A stretch of DNA of 64,000 nucleotides, from NCBI RefSeq assembly GCF_014646695.1, contig NZ_BMNT01000008.1:111548-175547 (forward strand), given 5' to 3'. Of this stretch, positions 1 to 7,577 are shown one piece after another (within the stretch, counting starts at the first letter, position 1; each line of letters starts with the position of its first letter). The notes beneath the pieces were generated by a model, which was given only the letters and a program-made list of their open reading frames with translations, was not told the origin of the DNA and did no database searches. Position numbers and translations under genes: made by a program. The stretch is from Sphaerisporangium melleum. Its GTDB lineage: Bacteria > Actinomycetota > Actinomycetes > Streptosporangiales > Streptosporangiaceae.

Positions 1-941
1 GGGGCCGGGAGGCGTTCGTCACGCCGGGCGTCATCGTCGACGGCGAGCTGGTCACCAACGACCTGGTGGACATCAACCTCGGCATGCGCATCCTGCTCGG
101 CAGCTCCTACTACGACGACTGGGCGGGTCAGGAGCCGTTCGTCACCCACGACCCGCTCGGCAACCCGGTCGACATGCGGCACCCCTGGAACCAGTACACG
201 ATCCCGCGCCCGCAGAAGCGCGACTTCGCCGACAAGTACAGCTGGGTCATGTCGCCCCGCTGGTTCGACGGCAAGGACATGCTGCCGCTGGACACCGGCG
301 GCGGGCCGATCGCCCGGCTCTGGTCGACCGCGCTGAACGGCCGGGTCGACATCGGGGGCATCGAGGCCACCGGGCACAGCGTGATCATCCGCCTGCCGCG
401 GACCGCGACCAAGCCGGAGACCACGTTCGAGTGGAAGATCCCCCGGCACAACGGTGAGCCGCTGTCCAACGCGATCGAACGCAACCGCGCCCGCACCTAC
501 TTCCAGGCGTACGCCGCCGCCTGCGCCCTGTACTTCGCCGAGAAGGGCCTGGACGAGGTGCGGCGGGGGCACACGCAGACCTGGGAGCCGTTCGAGGTGC
601 CCGAGGAGGCGATCAGCTGCGGGTTCACCGAGGCGGTGCGCGGCGTCCTCTCCCACCACATGGTCATCAGGAACGGCAAGATCGCGAACTACCATCCGTA
701 CCCGCCGACGCCGTGGAACGCCAGCTCCCGCGACAGCCTCGGCACTCCGGGGCCGTACGAGGACGCCGTGCAGAACACGCCCATCTTCGAGGAGAACCCA
801 CCGGACAGCTTCAAGGGCATCGACATCATGCGCGCGATCCGCAGTTTCGACCCGTGCCTGCCGTGCGGGGTGCACATGTCCCTCGGCCAGGGCCGGGAGC
901 TTCGCAAGGTCCACACTCCTCATGCCTTCGATGCCGGCTGA
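1..941 (+). CDS. hhyL: [NiFe] hydrogenase large subunit, group 1h type (3' part)
   Basis: The gene is open at the left edge; the first complete codon is at 3 and the stop is 939-941, giving the last ~312 residues. The subunit carries the NiFe(CN)2CO site that oxidises H2. The C-terminal DPCLPCGVH motif supplies two of the four nickel-binding cysteines. The 21 residues after that His are the tail normally removed by the maturation protease encoded at 5004. The sequence (VTPGVIVDGELVTNDL, ILLGSSYYDDW) is typical of the high-affinity actinobacterial group 1h enzymes used to scavenge atmospheric H2; this subgroup call rests on remembered family sequence. The small subunit and N-terminal half lie upstream of the window. 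The stop overlaps the next gene. Confidence 0.93.
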   Translation, partial: GREAFVTPGVIVDGELVTNDLVDINLGMRILLGSSYYDDWAGQEPFVTHDPLGNPVDMRHPWNQYTIPRPQKRDFADKYSWVMSPRWFDGKDMLPLDTGGGPIARLWSTALNGRVDIGGIEATGHSVIIRLPRTATKPETTFEWKIPRHNGEPLSNAIERNRARTYFQAYAAACALYFAEKGLDEVRRGHTQTWEPFEVPEEAISCGFTEAVRGVLSHHMVIRNGKIANYHPYPPTPWNASSRDSLGTPGPYEDAVQNTPIFEENPPDSFKGIDIMRAIRSFDPCLPCGVHMSLGQGRELRKVHTPHAFDAG

Positions 942-1641
942 GCGCCCCGCCCCGCGACCGGCGCCCGCCGATCGCCCCGCACCGCAGCCGGGGCCCGGCG
1001 GGCGTCCTGGCCCGCATGCGGGTGATCGTTCCGGCGCTCACGGGGTGCCGGGCGAGCGCGGCGGCGGCGCGCCGCGGCGGCGGCAGGCGCTGGACGTGCG
1101 GGCGGCCGGCGAGCGGGTCGAGGCGCTGATCGACGAGCTGGGCGCGCTCGCCGACCCCGCGGCCCGGGCCCGCGCCGAAGAGCTGGTGCGCAGCCTGGTC
1201 GGCCTGTACGGCGCGGGGCTGGAGCGGATCATGGACATCGTGGTCGGGGCGGAGGCCGCCGAGGTGCTGCGCGGGCTGACCGGAGACGAGCTGGTCTCCG
1301 GGCTGCTCGTTCTGCACGACCTGCACCCGCTCGGCACCGAGGAGCGGGTGCGCGCCGCGCTTTCCGAGCTCCACCCCGCCCTCGGTCCGCGGGAGGGCGG
1401 GGTGGAGCTGCTCGGCGTCGACCCGGGCGGGGTGGTGCGGCTGCGTCTGTCCGGCGGCTCCCACGGCTGCGCCTCGTCCCGGGCCACGGTCGCCGGGGCC
1501 GTCGAACGCGCGGTGCTGCGCGCCGCCCCCGAGGTGACCCGGCTGGAGGTCGAGGCCCCGGCCGAGCCCGAGCCGCCCCTGCTACAAATCCAGCGCCGCC
1601 CCCCGGACTCCCGTCCTCTCCCTGAGGAGGCCGCGCGATGA
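922..1641 (+). CDS. NifU-like protein of the hydrogenase operon, CxxC degenerate
   Basis: 239 aa from ATG 922 (ATG 931 is equally possible). It overlaps the hydrogenase stop by ~20 nt, so translation is probably coupled. Residues 1-60 are a Pro/Ala/Gly/Arg-rich linker. The middle is helical and residues ~150-215 match the NifU C-terminal Fe-S scaffold fold. In this fold the usual CxxC cluster ligands sit in a GxCxGCPSS-like loop. Here the loop reads GGSHGCASS, so the first Cys is Ser180 and only Cys183 remains. NifU-type proteins regularly follow hhyL and are thought to help Fe-S assembly for the hydrogenase. Loss of one ligand makes a simple scaffold role doubtful unless it dimerises around Cys183. 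Confidence 0.8.
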   Translation: MPSMPAERPAPRPAPADRPAPQPGPGGRPGPHAGDRSGAHGVPGERGGGAPRRRQALDVRAAGERVEALIDELGALADPAARARAEELVRSLVGLYGAGLERIMDIVVGAEAAEVLRGLTGDELVSGLLVLHDLHPLGTEERVRAALSELHPALGPREGGVELLGVDPGGVVRLRLSGGSHGCASSRATVAGAVERAVLRAAPEVTRLEVEAPAEPEPPLLQIQRRPPDSRPLPEEAAR

Positions 1642-2762
1642 CCGCACCGCCCCCCGGAACGTCCGGCCCCGGTACGTCCGACGCGGCACCGTCCGGCGCC
1701 GAAACGTCCTCCGGCCTCGCAACGTCCGCCCCTGGGTCTTCCTCCGGTCCTGCGACGTCCGGGCGGATGACATCCGCCCCCGGAATGTCCACCCCTGGGA
1801 CTTCCTCTGCCCGTGGAACGTCCGGTTCTGGGACTTCCTCCGGTCCTGGAACGTCCGGTTCTGGGACTTCCTCCGGTCCTGGGCCGTCCGGGGCGGGGGC
1901 AGCCGGCTCTGGGACGTCCGGTAGCGGTGGGGCAGGACCTGAAATTTCCGATGCCGGGGGAGCGTCCGAGGCGGGCCAGGGGGGTCCGCTGGTGCTGCGG
2001 CGGTTCCGGGAGCCGCGCACGCCCGAGAAGGAGGCGTGCGAGATGTGCGCCGAGCCGCTGGACGAGCGGCACGGCCACGCCGTGGACACCGGCACCCGGG
2101 CCCTGCTGTGCGTCTGCGGCGCCTGCCGCATGCTGCTCTCGGCCGGCGGGACCGTCGTCCAGGGCCGCTACCAGGCGGTTCCCGAGCGCTACCTGTACGT
2201 CCCGTCGCTGCGGATGAGCGAGGCCGACTGGACGGAACTGCAGATCCCGGTGCGCACGGCCTTCCTGTTCCACAACTCGGCCCTCGGCCGGTTCGTGGCG
2301 TTCTATCCCAGCCCGGGCGGCGCCACCGAGTCGCTGCTCGACCTGTCCGCCTGGGACCGGGTGCTGGCCGCCAACCCCGGCCTGCCAACGGCCCGGCCGG
2401 ACGTCGAGGCGTACCTCGTGGACCGCCGCGAGGACGGCTTCGCCTGCTATCTGGTCCCGATCGACGCCTGCTACGAGCTGGTCGGGCTGGTGCGCGTGCA
2501 CTGGAAGGGGTTCCAGGGCGGGCCGGAGGCGGCGCGGGCCATCGACGCCTTCTTCGACCGGCTCCGCCGCCGCGGCGAAGTGATCGCCGAGACCGGTCGT
2601 CCCGCCGGACCCGATCTCGCCGCGTCCGCTGCCGCTCGCACGCGCGGAGCGTCCGGTGGTGACCGGGGTCGTGGTGGCGATGCGGGCGGGCGGCAGGGGA
2701 GCGGTCCGGGTTCTGGACGAGCCTGCGCCGGTGACGGCGCGGGACGGGAGGCGCGGCCATGA
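1638..2762 (+). CDS. DUF5947 family protein with repetitive N-terminus
   Basis: 374 aa; starts in an ATGA overlap with the NifU-like gene. Residues 1-115 are a low-complexity Gly/Thr/Ser/Pro region built partly from an exact 33-bp DNA repeat. The conserved part (~120-320) has a four/five-Cys cluster: C134 and C137 (CEMC), then C158, C160 and C163 (CVCGAC). This spacing suggests a bound zinc or Fe-S site. The tail is again Gly/Arg-rich. DUF5947 proteins occur almost only beside group 1h hydrogenases; their role (maturation, electron transfer or assembly) is not established. The metal site is inferred from spacing alone. Confidence 0.82.
   Translation: MTAPPPGTSGPGTSDAAPSGAETSSGLATSAPGSSSGPATSGRMTSAPGMSTPGTSSARGTSGSGTSSGPGTSGSGTSSGPGPSGAGAAGSGTSGSGGAGPEISDAGGASEAGQGGPLVLRRFREPRTPEKEACEMCAEPLDERHGHAVDTGTRALLCVCGACRMLLSAGGTVVQGRYQAVPERYLYVPSLRMSEADWTELQIPVRTAFLFHNSALGRFVAFYPSPGGATESLLDLSAWDRVLAANPGLPTARPDVEAYLVDRREDGFACYLVPIDACYELVGLVRVHWKGFQGGPEAARAIDAFFDRLRRRGEVIAETGRPAGPDLAASAAARTRGASGGDRGRGGDAGGRQGSGPGSGRACAGDGAGREARP
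1815..1880 (+). repeat. two perfect 33-bp tandem copies within the DUF5947 gene
   Basis: The 33-bp unit at 1815-1847 is repeated without mismatch at 1848-1880, in frame, encoding GTSGSGTSSGP twice. Degenerate related units (GTS/ATS plus Gly-Pro) extend on both sides from about 1653 to 1930. An exact repeat implies a recent duplication or ongoing slippage, and copy number may vary between strains. Confidence 0.95.
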
Positions 2763-3391
2763 GTGAGATCGGCTTCGAGTGCCGTGGCGTGCGTGCCGAT
2801 CCCTACGGCGCCTTCCCGACGTTGCTGTTCCGGCTCGCGATCACCGCGCCCGAGCAGGACGCCGTGCACGCCATCGCGCTGCGCTGCCAGATCCGCATCG
2901 AGCCCCAGCGGCGCCGGTACGCCCCTGCGGAGAGCGAACTGCTCGCCGACCTGTTCGGGGACCCGTCCCGATGGGGCGAGACGCTGCGCCCGCTGGTGTT
3001 CGCCAACGTCTCCACGCTGGTGCCGAGGTTCACCGGCGGCACGGAGATCGACCTGCCGGTGCCGTGCGGCTACGACCTGGAGGTGGCCGCCGGCAAGTAC
3101 TTCGCCGCCCTGGACGACGGCGAGGTGCCGTTGCTGCTGCTGTTCAGCGGCACCGTGTTCGCCAGGGACGGGGAGGGTTTCACCGTACGGCAGGTGCCGT
3201 GGGACCGCGAGGCGCGCCAGGGCCTGCCGGTCGAGGTGTGGCGCGAGATGCTCGACCGCTACTTCCCCGGCGGCGGCTGGCTGCGCCTGGGCACCGGGAC
3301 GCTCCGGGCACTGCAGCGCTTCAAGTCCGAGCGCGCCCTGCCCACCTGGGACGAGGCCATGGAAGCCCTGTTGAAGGAGGCCCGCGGATGA
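2759..3391 (+). CDS. DUF6084 family protein
   Basis: 210 aa; starts in an ATGA overlap with DUF5947. Soluble, with no signal peptide or membrane segment and a single domain of mixed strands ending in a helix. The sequence (ALRCQIRIEP, PVPCGYDLEVAAGKYF) matches the DUF6084 family, which accompanies DUF5947 in group 1h hydrogenase operons. Its function is unknown. Unlike its neighbours it lacks low-complexity insertions, so the whole chain appears to be under constraint. Position and coupling point to a job in hydrogenase assembly or attachment. Confidence 0.82.
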   Translation: MSEIGFECRGVRADPYGAFPTLLFRLAITAPEQDAVHAIALRCQIRIEPQRRRYAPAESELLADLFGDPSRWGETLRPLVFANVSTLVPRFTGGTEIDLPVPCGYDLEVAAGKYFAALDDGEVPLLLLFSGTVFARDGEGFTVRQVPWDREARQGLPVEVWREMLDRYFPGGGWLRLGTGTLRALQRFKSERALPTWDEAMEALLKEARG

Positions 3392-5007
3392 GCGCCGGAG
3401 GAGCGCCGGGTCCACGACCGGCGCGGTCGCCGTCCGAGGCCGCGCAGGGACGGCCGCGGAGGAACGGGGCGATGGACCTCGCCCGCGCGGTGGCCGACGC
3501 GGTCCTGTACGAGGGGTACCTCCTCTACCCCTACCGGGCCTCCGCCGTGAAGAACCGCGTGCGCTGGCAGTTCGGCGTGCTGGTGCCGCCCGCGTACACC
3601 GAGACGGGGGAGCCGTCCGCGAGCGTGACCGAATGCCTGCTGGACGGCTGCGCGCACGCCCTGCTGCGCCTGCGCCTGCGGTTCCTGCACGTCAAGGAGC
3701 GCAGGGTCGAGCGGGCGCGGGACGGCGGTTTCACACCGGTCGCCGAGCTGACCTGTGACGGCACCACCCACCTCACGTTCGACGAGGCCACCGCGCGCCA
3801 GGTGGAGGCCGTCGTACCGATGCCGGGACTGCTCGGCGCCGAGCGGGTCATCCCGGTACGGCTGCCCGGCGACCGGGCCGAGGAGCCGATCGTGGCCGCG
3901 TCCGGGCAGGTCGCCGGTCGCGTCGTCACCGTCCATCGGCCGGTGCGGGCGGTGCTCCGGCTCGCGGCCGAGCGGCAGGACGGCCCGTACGGGCTGCTCA
4001 AACTGCGGGTGCGGGTCGAGAACGCCGCCGAGGCGCCGCCCGCGGCCACCCGGGAGGAGGCGCTGCGGCACTCGCTCGTGGCCGCCCACCTCGTGCTCGG
4101 CGTGACGGCCGGGTCGTTCCTGTCGCTCGTGGACCCACCGGAGTGGGCCCGCCGCGCCGCCGAGGGCTGCCGCAACGCCGGCACCTTCCCGGTGCTCGTC
4201 GGCGGACCCGGGCACCGCGACGCCGTGCTGTCGTCGCCGATCATCCTGTACGACCACCCGGGCATCGCCCCGGAGAGCCCTGGCGAGCTGTTCGACGGCA
4301 CCGAGATCGACGAGCTGCTCCACCTGCGGACGCACACCCTCACCGAAGCGGAGAAGCGCGAGGCGCGGGCCACCGATCCGCGCGCGGCCGAGATCATCGA
4401 CCGGGCCGGGGAGCTGCCGCCCGAGCTGCTGGACCGCCTGCACGGCGCGATCCGCCACCTCGGCCCGGTCGCGCGGACGCCCGCGGTGCCCTCGCCCTCC
4501 GGCGCGCCCGGCCCTGGCCGGCAGGCGGGTCCCGCCGGCGGACCCGTCCGGCGGGGCACGTCATCGCGATCAGTGGACGGATCCCCTGCGGGGTCATCGC
4601 GACCGGTGGACGGGTCCGCGGCGGCGCCGTCGCGACCGGCGGCCGGGCCGATGGCCGATCCGTCGCCCGGTTCCCCGGGTGATCCGATGGGTGACCTCCT
4701 GGCCGGTCCATGGACCGAGGGGATCGACGGCGGCCGGGTGACCGTCGCGGGGGTGGAGATCGGCCGGGGCAGTCGCGTCCGGCTGGCCCCGGGCGCGCGC
4801 CGCGCCGACGCCCACGACATGTTCCTCACCGGCCGGACCGCGCAGGTCGAGGCGGTGCTGCGCGACGTCGACGGCGGGAGCTACCTGGCCGTCGTCCTGG
4901 AGGACGACCCCGGCGCCGACCTGCACCGCTCGCACGGCAGATTCCTGTACTTCGCCCCCGACGAGGTGGAGCCGGTCGCGGCCGGCGGCGGGGAGGCGGA
5001 GCGATGA
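3388..5007 (+). CDS. hydrogenase-operon protein of unknown function, 539 aa
   Basis: Starts at ATG 3388 in an ATGA overlap, with a strong AAGGAGG seven bases upstream. Residues ~30-370 form a conserved soluble region (LYEGYLLYPYRAS, FFDGTEIDELL-type stretch). Residues ~380-450 are a Gly/Pro/Ser/Ala linker with short repeats. The last ~90 residues are a separate small beta-rich module (TVAGVEIGRGSRVRLAPG). I do not recognise a characterised family, but proteins of this layout follow DUF6084 in group 1h clusters. The two-part structure suggests a scaffold or chaperone for the large subunit; this is inference from position only. Confidence 0.72.
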   Translation: MSAGGAPGPRPARSPSEAAQGRPRRNGAMDLARAVADAVLYEGYLLYPYRASAVKNRVRWQFGVLVPPAYTETGEPSASVTECLLDGCAHALLRLRLRFLHVKERRVERARDGGFTPVAELTCDGTTHLTFDEATARQVEAVVPMPGLLGAERVIPVRLPGDRAEEPIVAASGQVAGRVVTVHRPVRAVLRLAAERQDGPYGLLKLRVRVENAAEAPPAATREEALRHSLVAAHLVLGVTAGSFLSLVDPPEWARRAAEGCRNAGTFPVLVGGPGHRDAVLSSPIILYDHPGIAPESPGELFDGTEIDELLHLRTHTLTEAEKREARATDPRAAEIIDRAGELPPELLDRLHGAIRHLGPVARTPAVPSPSGAPGPGRQAGPAGGPVRRGTSSRSVDGSPAGSSRPVDGSAAAPSRPAAGPMADPSPGSPGDPMGDLLAGPWTEGIDGGRVTVAGVEIGRGSRVRLAPGARRADAHDMFLTGRTAQVEAVLRDVDGGSYLAVVLEDDPGADLHRSHGRFLYFAPDEVEPVAAGGGEAER

Positions 5008-5822
5008 ACGTCCTGGTCGCGGGGGTCGGCAACGTGTTCCTCGGCGACGACGGCTTCGGCGTCGCCGTGGCCCGGCACCTGGCCGCCGCCGGCGTCCCCG
5101 AGGGGGTCATGGTGTCCGACTTCGGCATCCGCGGCGTCCACCTGGCCTACGAGCTGACCGGCGGCCGGTACGACCTGGCCGTCCTGGTCGACACCGTGGC
5201 GGCCCGGGACGACCCGCCCGGCACCCTGCGCGTACTGCTGCCCTCGCCCGACCAGGCGCCCGGCACGTTCGTCGACGCCCACGACATGACCCCGGACGCG
5301 GTCCTCGCGCTGGCCGGGACGTTCGGCCGGCCCGTGGTCCCGGTCCTGCTCGTCGGGTGCGCGCCGGCGGACGTCTCGCCCGGCATGGAGCTGAGCCCGC
5401 CGGTCGCCGCGGCGGTCGGCCCGGCGGCGGACCTCGTCCTCGACCTCATCGCGGACCTCCCGCCGGAGATCTCGGCCGAGCTTGCCGCCGGCGCCGGGGG
5501 AGCCCGCGCGGTGGCCCCGACGGCGAGCCGCGCGGCGGACCGTACGGCCGGCCGCCAAGGAGTCCGTACCGGAGGCGGTGCGGAAGAGCACACAGGAGAG
5601 GAGATGGCGGATGAGGCATCTGTTCACGCTGACCGTCATGGTGGGGATCGGCGTCATCGTGTACCGGTCGATCCCCGACATCAAGCGGTACATGAAGATC
5701 CGCCAGATGTGAGCGCCGCCCCCGCGACCGCCGCCGAGCCCGCCCCCGCCCGCCGCCCGCAAGGCGCGGGCGGCGGCGGGCGCGGCGTGGCGGACACCGA
5801 CCTTGAGATCGAGAAGAGGTAG
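5004..5822 (+). CDS. hydrogenase maturation protease (HyaD/HybD family) with out-of-frame-like tail
   Basis: 272 aa by open frame, starting in an ATGA overlap; family members are ~150-190 aa. Residues 1-165 carry the family features: GVGNVFLGDDGFG at the start, the DTV motif and the HDM motif, which provide acidic and His ligands for the nickel used to recognise the substrate. It should cut the HhyL C-terminal tail once nickel is in place. From about 5560 to 5709 this frame has poor third-position GC while another frame (5611-5712) has near-perfect coding bias, so the tail looks like unselected read-on over the nested small gene. The natural end may lie near residue 170-190. Confidence 0.82.
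   Translation: MNVLVAGVGNVFLGDDGFGVAVARHLAAAGVPEGVMVSDFGIRGVHLAYELTGGRYDLAVLVDTVAARDDPPGTLRVLLPSPDQAPGTFVDAHDMTPDAVLALAGTFGRPVVPVLLVGCAPADVSPGMELSPPVAAAVGPAADLVLDLIADLPPEISAELAAGAGGARAVAPTASRAADRTAGRQGVRTGGGAEEHTGEEMADEASVHADRHGGDRRHRVPVDPRHQAVHEDPPDVSAAPATAAEPAPARRPQGAGGGGRGVADTDLEIEKR
5611..5712 (+). CDS. 33-aa single-span membrane peptide (DUF6893-like)
   Basis: ATG 5611 is preceded by an AGGAGAGGAG purine tract ending about seven bases upstream. The peptide begins MRHLFTLTVMVGIGVIVYRS, a clear transmembrane helix, followed by a short basic tail (IKRYMKIRQM). Nearly every codon ends in G or C, unlike the protease frame it is nested in. Tiny proteins of this type recur at this spot in actinobacterial group 1h hydrogenase operons. 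It may anchor the hydrogenase or its electron acceptor at the membrane, by analogy with the small or membrane-associated subunits of such enzymes; this is inference. Confidence 0.75.
   Translation: MRHLFTLTVMVGIGVIVYRSIPDIKRYMKIRQM
5709..5822 (+). CDS. possible 37-aa coupled ORF before hypA
   Basis: A GTG at 5709 overlaps the stop of the 33-aa peptide in the same GTGA style used elsewhere in this operon. The frame is that of the protease tail, but from here to the TAG at 5820 third-position GC becomes high again. The product is Ala/Pro/Gly/Arg-rich and ends VADTDLEIEKR. It is either a real small peptide, a remnant of a larger gene or an accident of composition. The purine-rich end (GAGAAGAGG) also serves as the ribosome binding site for hypA. 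Confidence 0.3.
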   Translation: MSAAPATAAEPAPARRPQGAGGGGRGVADTDLEIEKR

Positions 5823-5825
5823 ACC

Positions 5826-6218
5826 GTGCACGAATTCGGGATCGCCGAGTCGATCCTCGCCGCCGTCGAGAAGCGTGCGGACGGCCGGCGGGTACGCCGG
5901 GCGCGGGTGCAGGTGGGAGCCCTGCTCCGCGTCGCGGAACCGTCCATCAACGACGCCTGGAGCCTGGTCACCGAGGGGACGCTCGCCGAGGGCGCCCGCC
6001 TCGACCTGGTCACCCTCCCCGTACGGCTCACCTGCCGGGACTGCGGGACCACCACCACCTCGGTGGACCCCTATGCGGTGTGCCCGGCCTGTGGCACCAC
6101 CGATGTCGACACCGAGGGCGGCGACGATCTCGTCCTCGAATCCATCCAGCTCGCGGAGGCGACCCATGTGCCTGGGGATTCCCGGGGAGATCGTGGAAAT
6201 CCTGTCGGATCGTCCTGA
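5826..6218 (+). CDS. hypA: hydrogenase nickel insertion protein HypA
   Basis: 130 aa from GTG 5826, with a purine-rich site just upstream. The N-terminal MHE motif gives the nickel-binding His2. The zinc site is formed by C70, C73 (CRDC) and C86, C89 (CPAC), as in the family. HypA passes nickel to the large subunit precursor. Usual length is ~113 aa; the last ~17 residues here are read through the start of hypC in a frame with poor coding bias, so the extension is probably just tolerated. The hypB GTPase partner is not in the window. Confidence 0.93.
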   Translation: MHEFGIAESILAAVEKRADGRRVRRARVQVGALLRVAEPSINDAWSLVTEGTLAEGARLDLVTLPVRLTCRDCGTTTTSVDPYAVCPACGTTDVDTEGGDDLVLESIQLAEATHVPGDSRGDRGNPVGSS

Positions 6219-6444
6219 CCTGGCCAAGGTCGACGTCAGCGGGGTACGGCGGGCCATCAACATCGGCCTGCTTGAGGGAGAGCCGCTCGCGCCGGGCGAC
6301 TGGGTGCTCATCCACGTCGGCTTCGCGCTGTCCAAGATCGACGAGGCGGAGGCCCGGTCGGCGCTCGACTTCCTGGAGAGCATCGGCCAGGCCTACGAGG
6401 ACGAGATCGCGGCCCTGCGCGACTCGGTGATCGAGCAGGGGTGA
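6166..6444 (+). CDS. hypC: hydrogenase assembly chaperone HypC
   Basis: 92 aa. Begins MCLGIPG, with the essential Cys2 that holds the Fe(CN)2CO group together with HypD and then docks on the large subunit. The C-terminal helix (DEAEARSALDFLESIG) is typical. It starts inside the hypA frame, overlapping it by 53 nt, with GGAGG about eight bases before the ATG. The stop overlaps the hypD start as GTGA, so HypC and HypD, which form a complex, are made from coupled cistrons. Confidence 0.94.
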   Translation: MCLGIPGEIVEILSDRPDLAKVDVSGVRRAINIGLLEGEPLAPGDWVLIHVGFALSKIDEAEARSALDFLESIGQAYEDEIAALRDSVIEQG

Positions 6445-7577
6445 GGCCGATGCGGTTCGTCGACGAGTACCGCGACGCGGGCATGGCGCGGGCGCTGGCC
6501 GCCCGCATCGCCGGCCTGTGCGAGCCCGGCCGCGCGTACAAGTTCATGGAGGTGTGCGGCGGGCACACCCACACGATCTACAAGCACGGCCTGGAGGACT
6601 ACCTGCCCGAAGGGATCTCGCTGGTCCACGGCCCCGGCTGCCCGGTGTGCGTCATCCCCATGGGCAGGGTGGACGACGCGATCGCCATCGCCGCGCAGCC
6701 CGGCGTGATCATGGCGACGTTCGGCGACATGATGCGCGTCCCCGGCGGCAACGGCTCGTTCCTGGACGCCATGGCGCGCGGCGCGGACGTCCGCATGGTC
6801 TACTCGCCGCTGGACGCCCTGAAGATCGCGCGCGACAATCCGGATAAGCGAGTGGTCTTCCTGGCCATCGGGTTCGAGACCACCGCCCCGTCGACCGCGA
6901 TGACCATCATGCGCGCCGCGTCCGAGGGCATCGCGAACTTCTCGGTCTTCTGCAACCACGTGACGATCATTCCGGCCATCAAGGCGATCCTGGACTCGCC
7001 CGGCCTGCGGCTCGACGGGTTCATCGGCCCCGGCCACGTCTCCACCGTGATCGGCTGCCGGCCGTACGAGTTCATCCCGGGCGAGTACGGCAAGCCGATC
7101 GTGGTCGCCGGCTTCGAGCCGCTGGACGTCCTGCAGGCCGTCCACCGCAACCTGCTCCAGCTCGCCGAGGGACGGGCCGAGGTGGAGAACGAGTACGGCC
7201 GGGTGGTGCCCTGGAACGGCAACCCCAAGGCGCTCGCGGTGATCAACGAGGTGATGGAGCTGCGCCCGCACTTCGAATGGCGGGGCCTCGGCTTCATCTC
7301 CGACTCCGCCTTGTGCCTGCGCGAGCGGTACGCCGAGTTCGACGCCGAGCGGATCTTCCAGGTCCCCGGCGCCCGGGTCGCCGACCCCAAGGCCTGCCAG
7401 TGCGGCGAGGTGCTCAAGGGCGTGCTCAAGCCGTGGGAGTGCAAGGTGTTCGGCACCGCCTGCACCCCCGAGACGCCGATCGGCACCTGCATGGTGTCCT
7501 CCGAGGGCGCCTGCGCCGCGTACTACAACTTCGGCCGCTTCTCGCGCGACCGGGTCAAGGAGGCGACACGCACGTGA
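6441..7577 (+). CDS. hypD: hydrogenase formation protein HypD
   Basis: 378 aa if started at GTG 6441 (GTGA overlap with hypC); ATG 6450 is the alternative. HypD is the Fe-S protein on which the Fe(CN)2CO cofactor is assembled with HypC and HypE. Visible family motifs are CGGHTH near residue 40, GPGCPVC near 70, GFETTAP near 140, and the C-terminal cysteine set (CQCGEVL, WECKVFG, CTPETPIG, GACAAYY) for the 4Fe-4S cluster. Full length with no degeneration. Confidence 0.95.
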   Translation: MRPMRFVDEYRDAGMARALAARIAGLCEPGRAYKFMEVCGGHTHTIYKHGLEDYLPEGISLVHGPGCPVCVIPMGRVDDAIAIAAQPGVIMATFGDMMRVPGGNGSFLDAMARGADVRMVYSPLDALKIARDNPDKRVVFLAIGFETTAPSTAMTIMRAASEGIANFSVFCNHVTIIPAIKAILDSPGLRLDGFIGPGHVSTVIGCRPYEFIPGEYGKPIVVAGFEPLDVLQAVHRNLLQLAEGRAEVENEYGRVVPWNGNPKALAVINEVMELRPHFEWRGLGFISDSALCLRERYAEFDAERIFQVPGARVADPKACQCGEVLKGVLKPWECKVFGTACTPETPIGTCMVSSEGACAAYYNFGRFSRDRVKEATRT

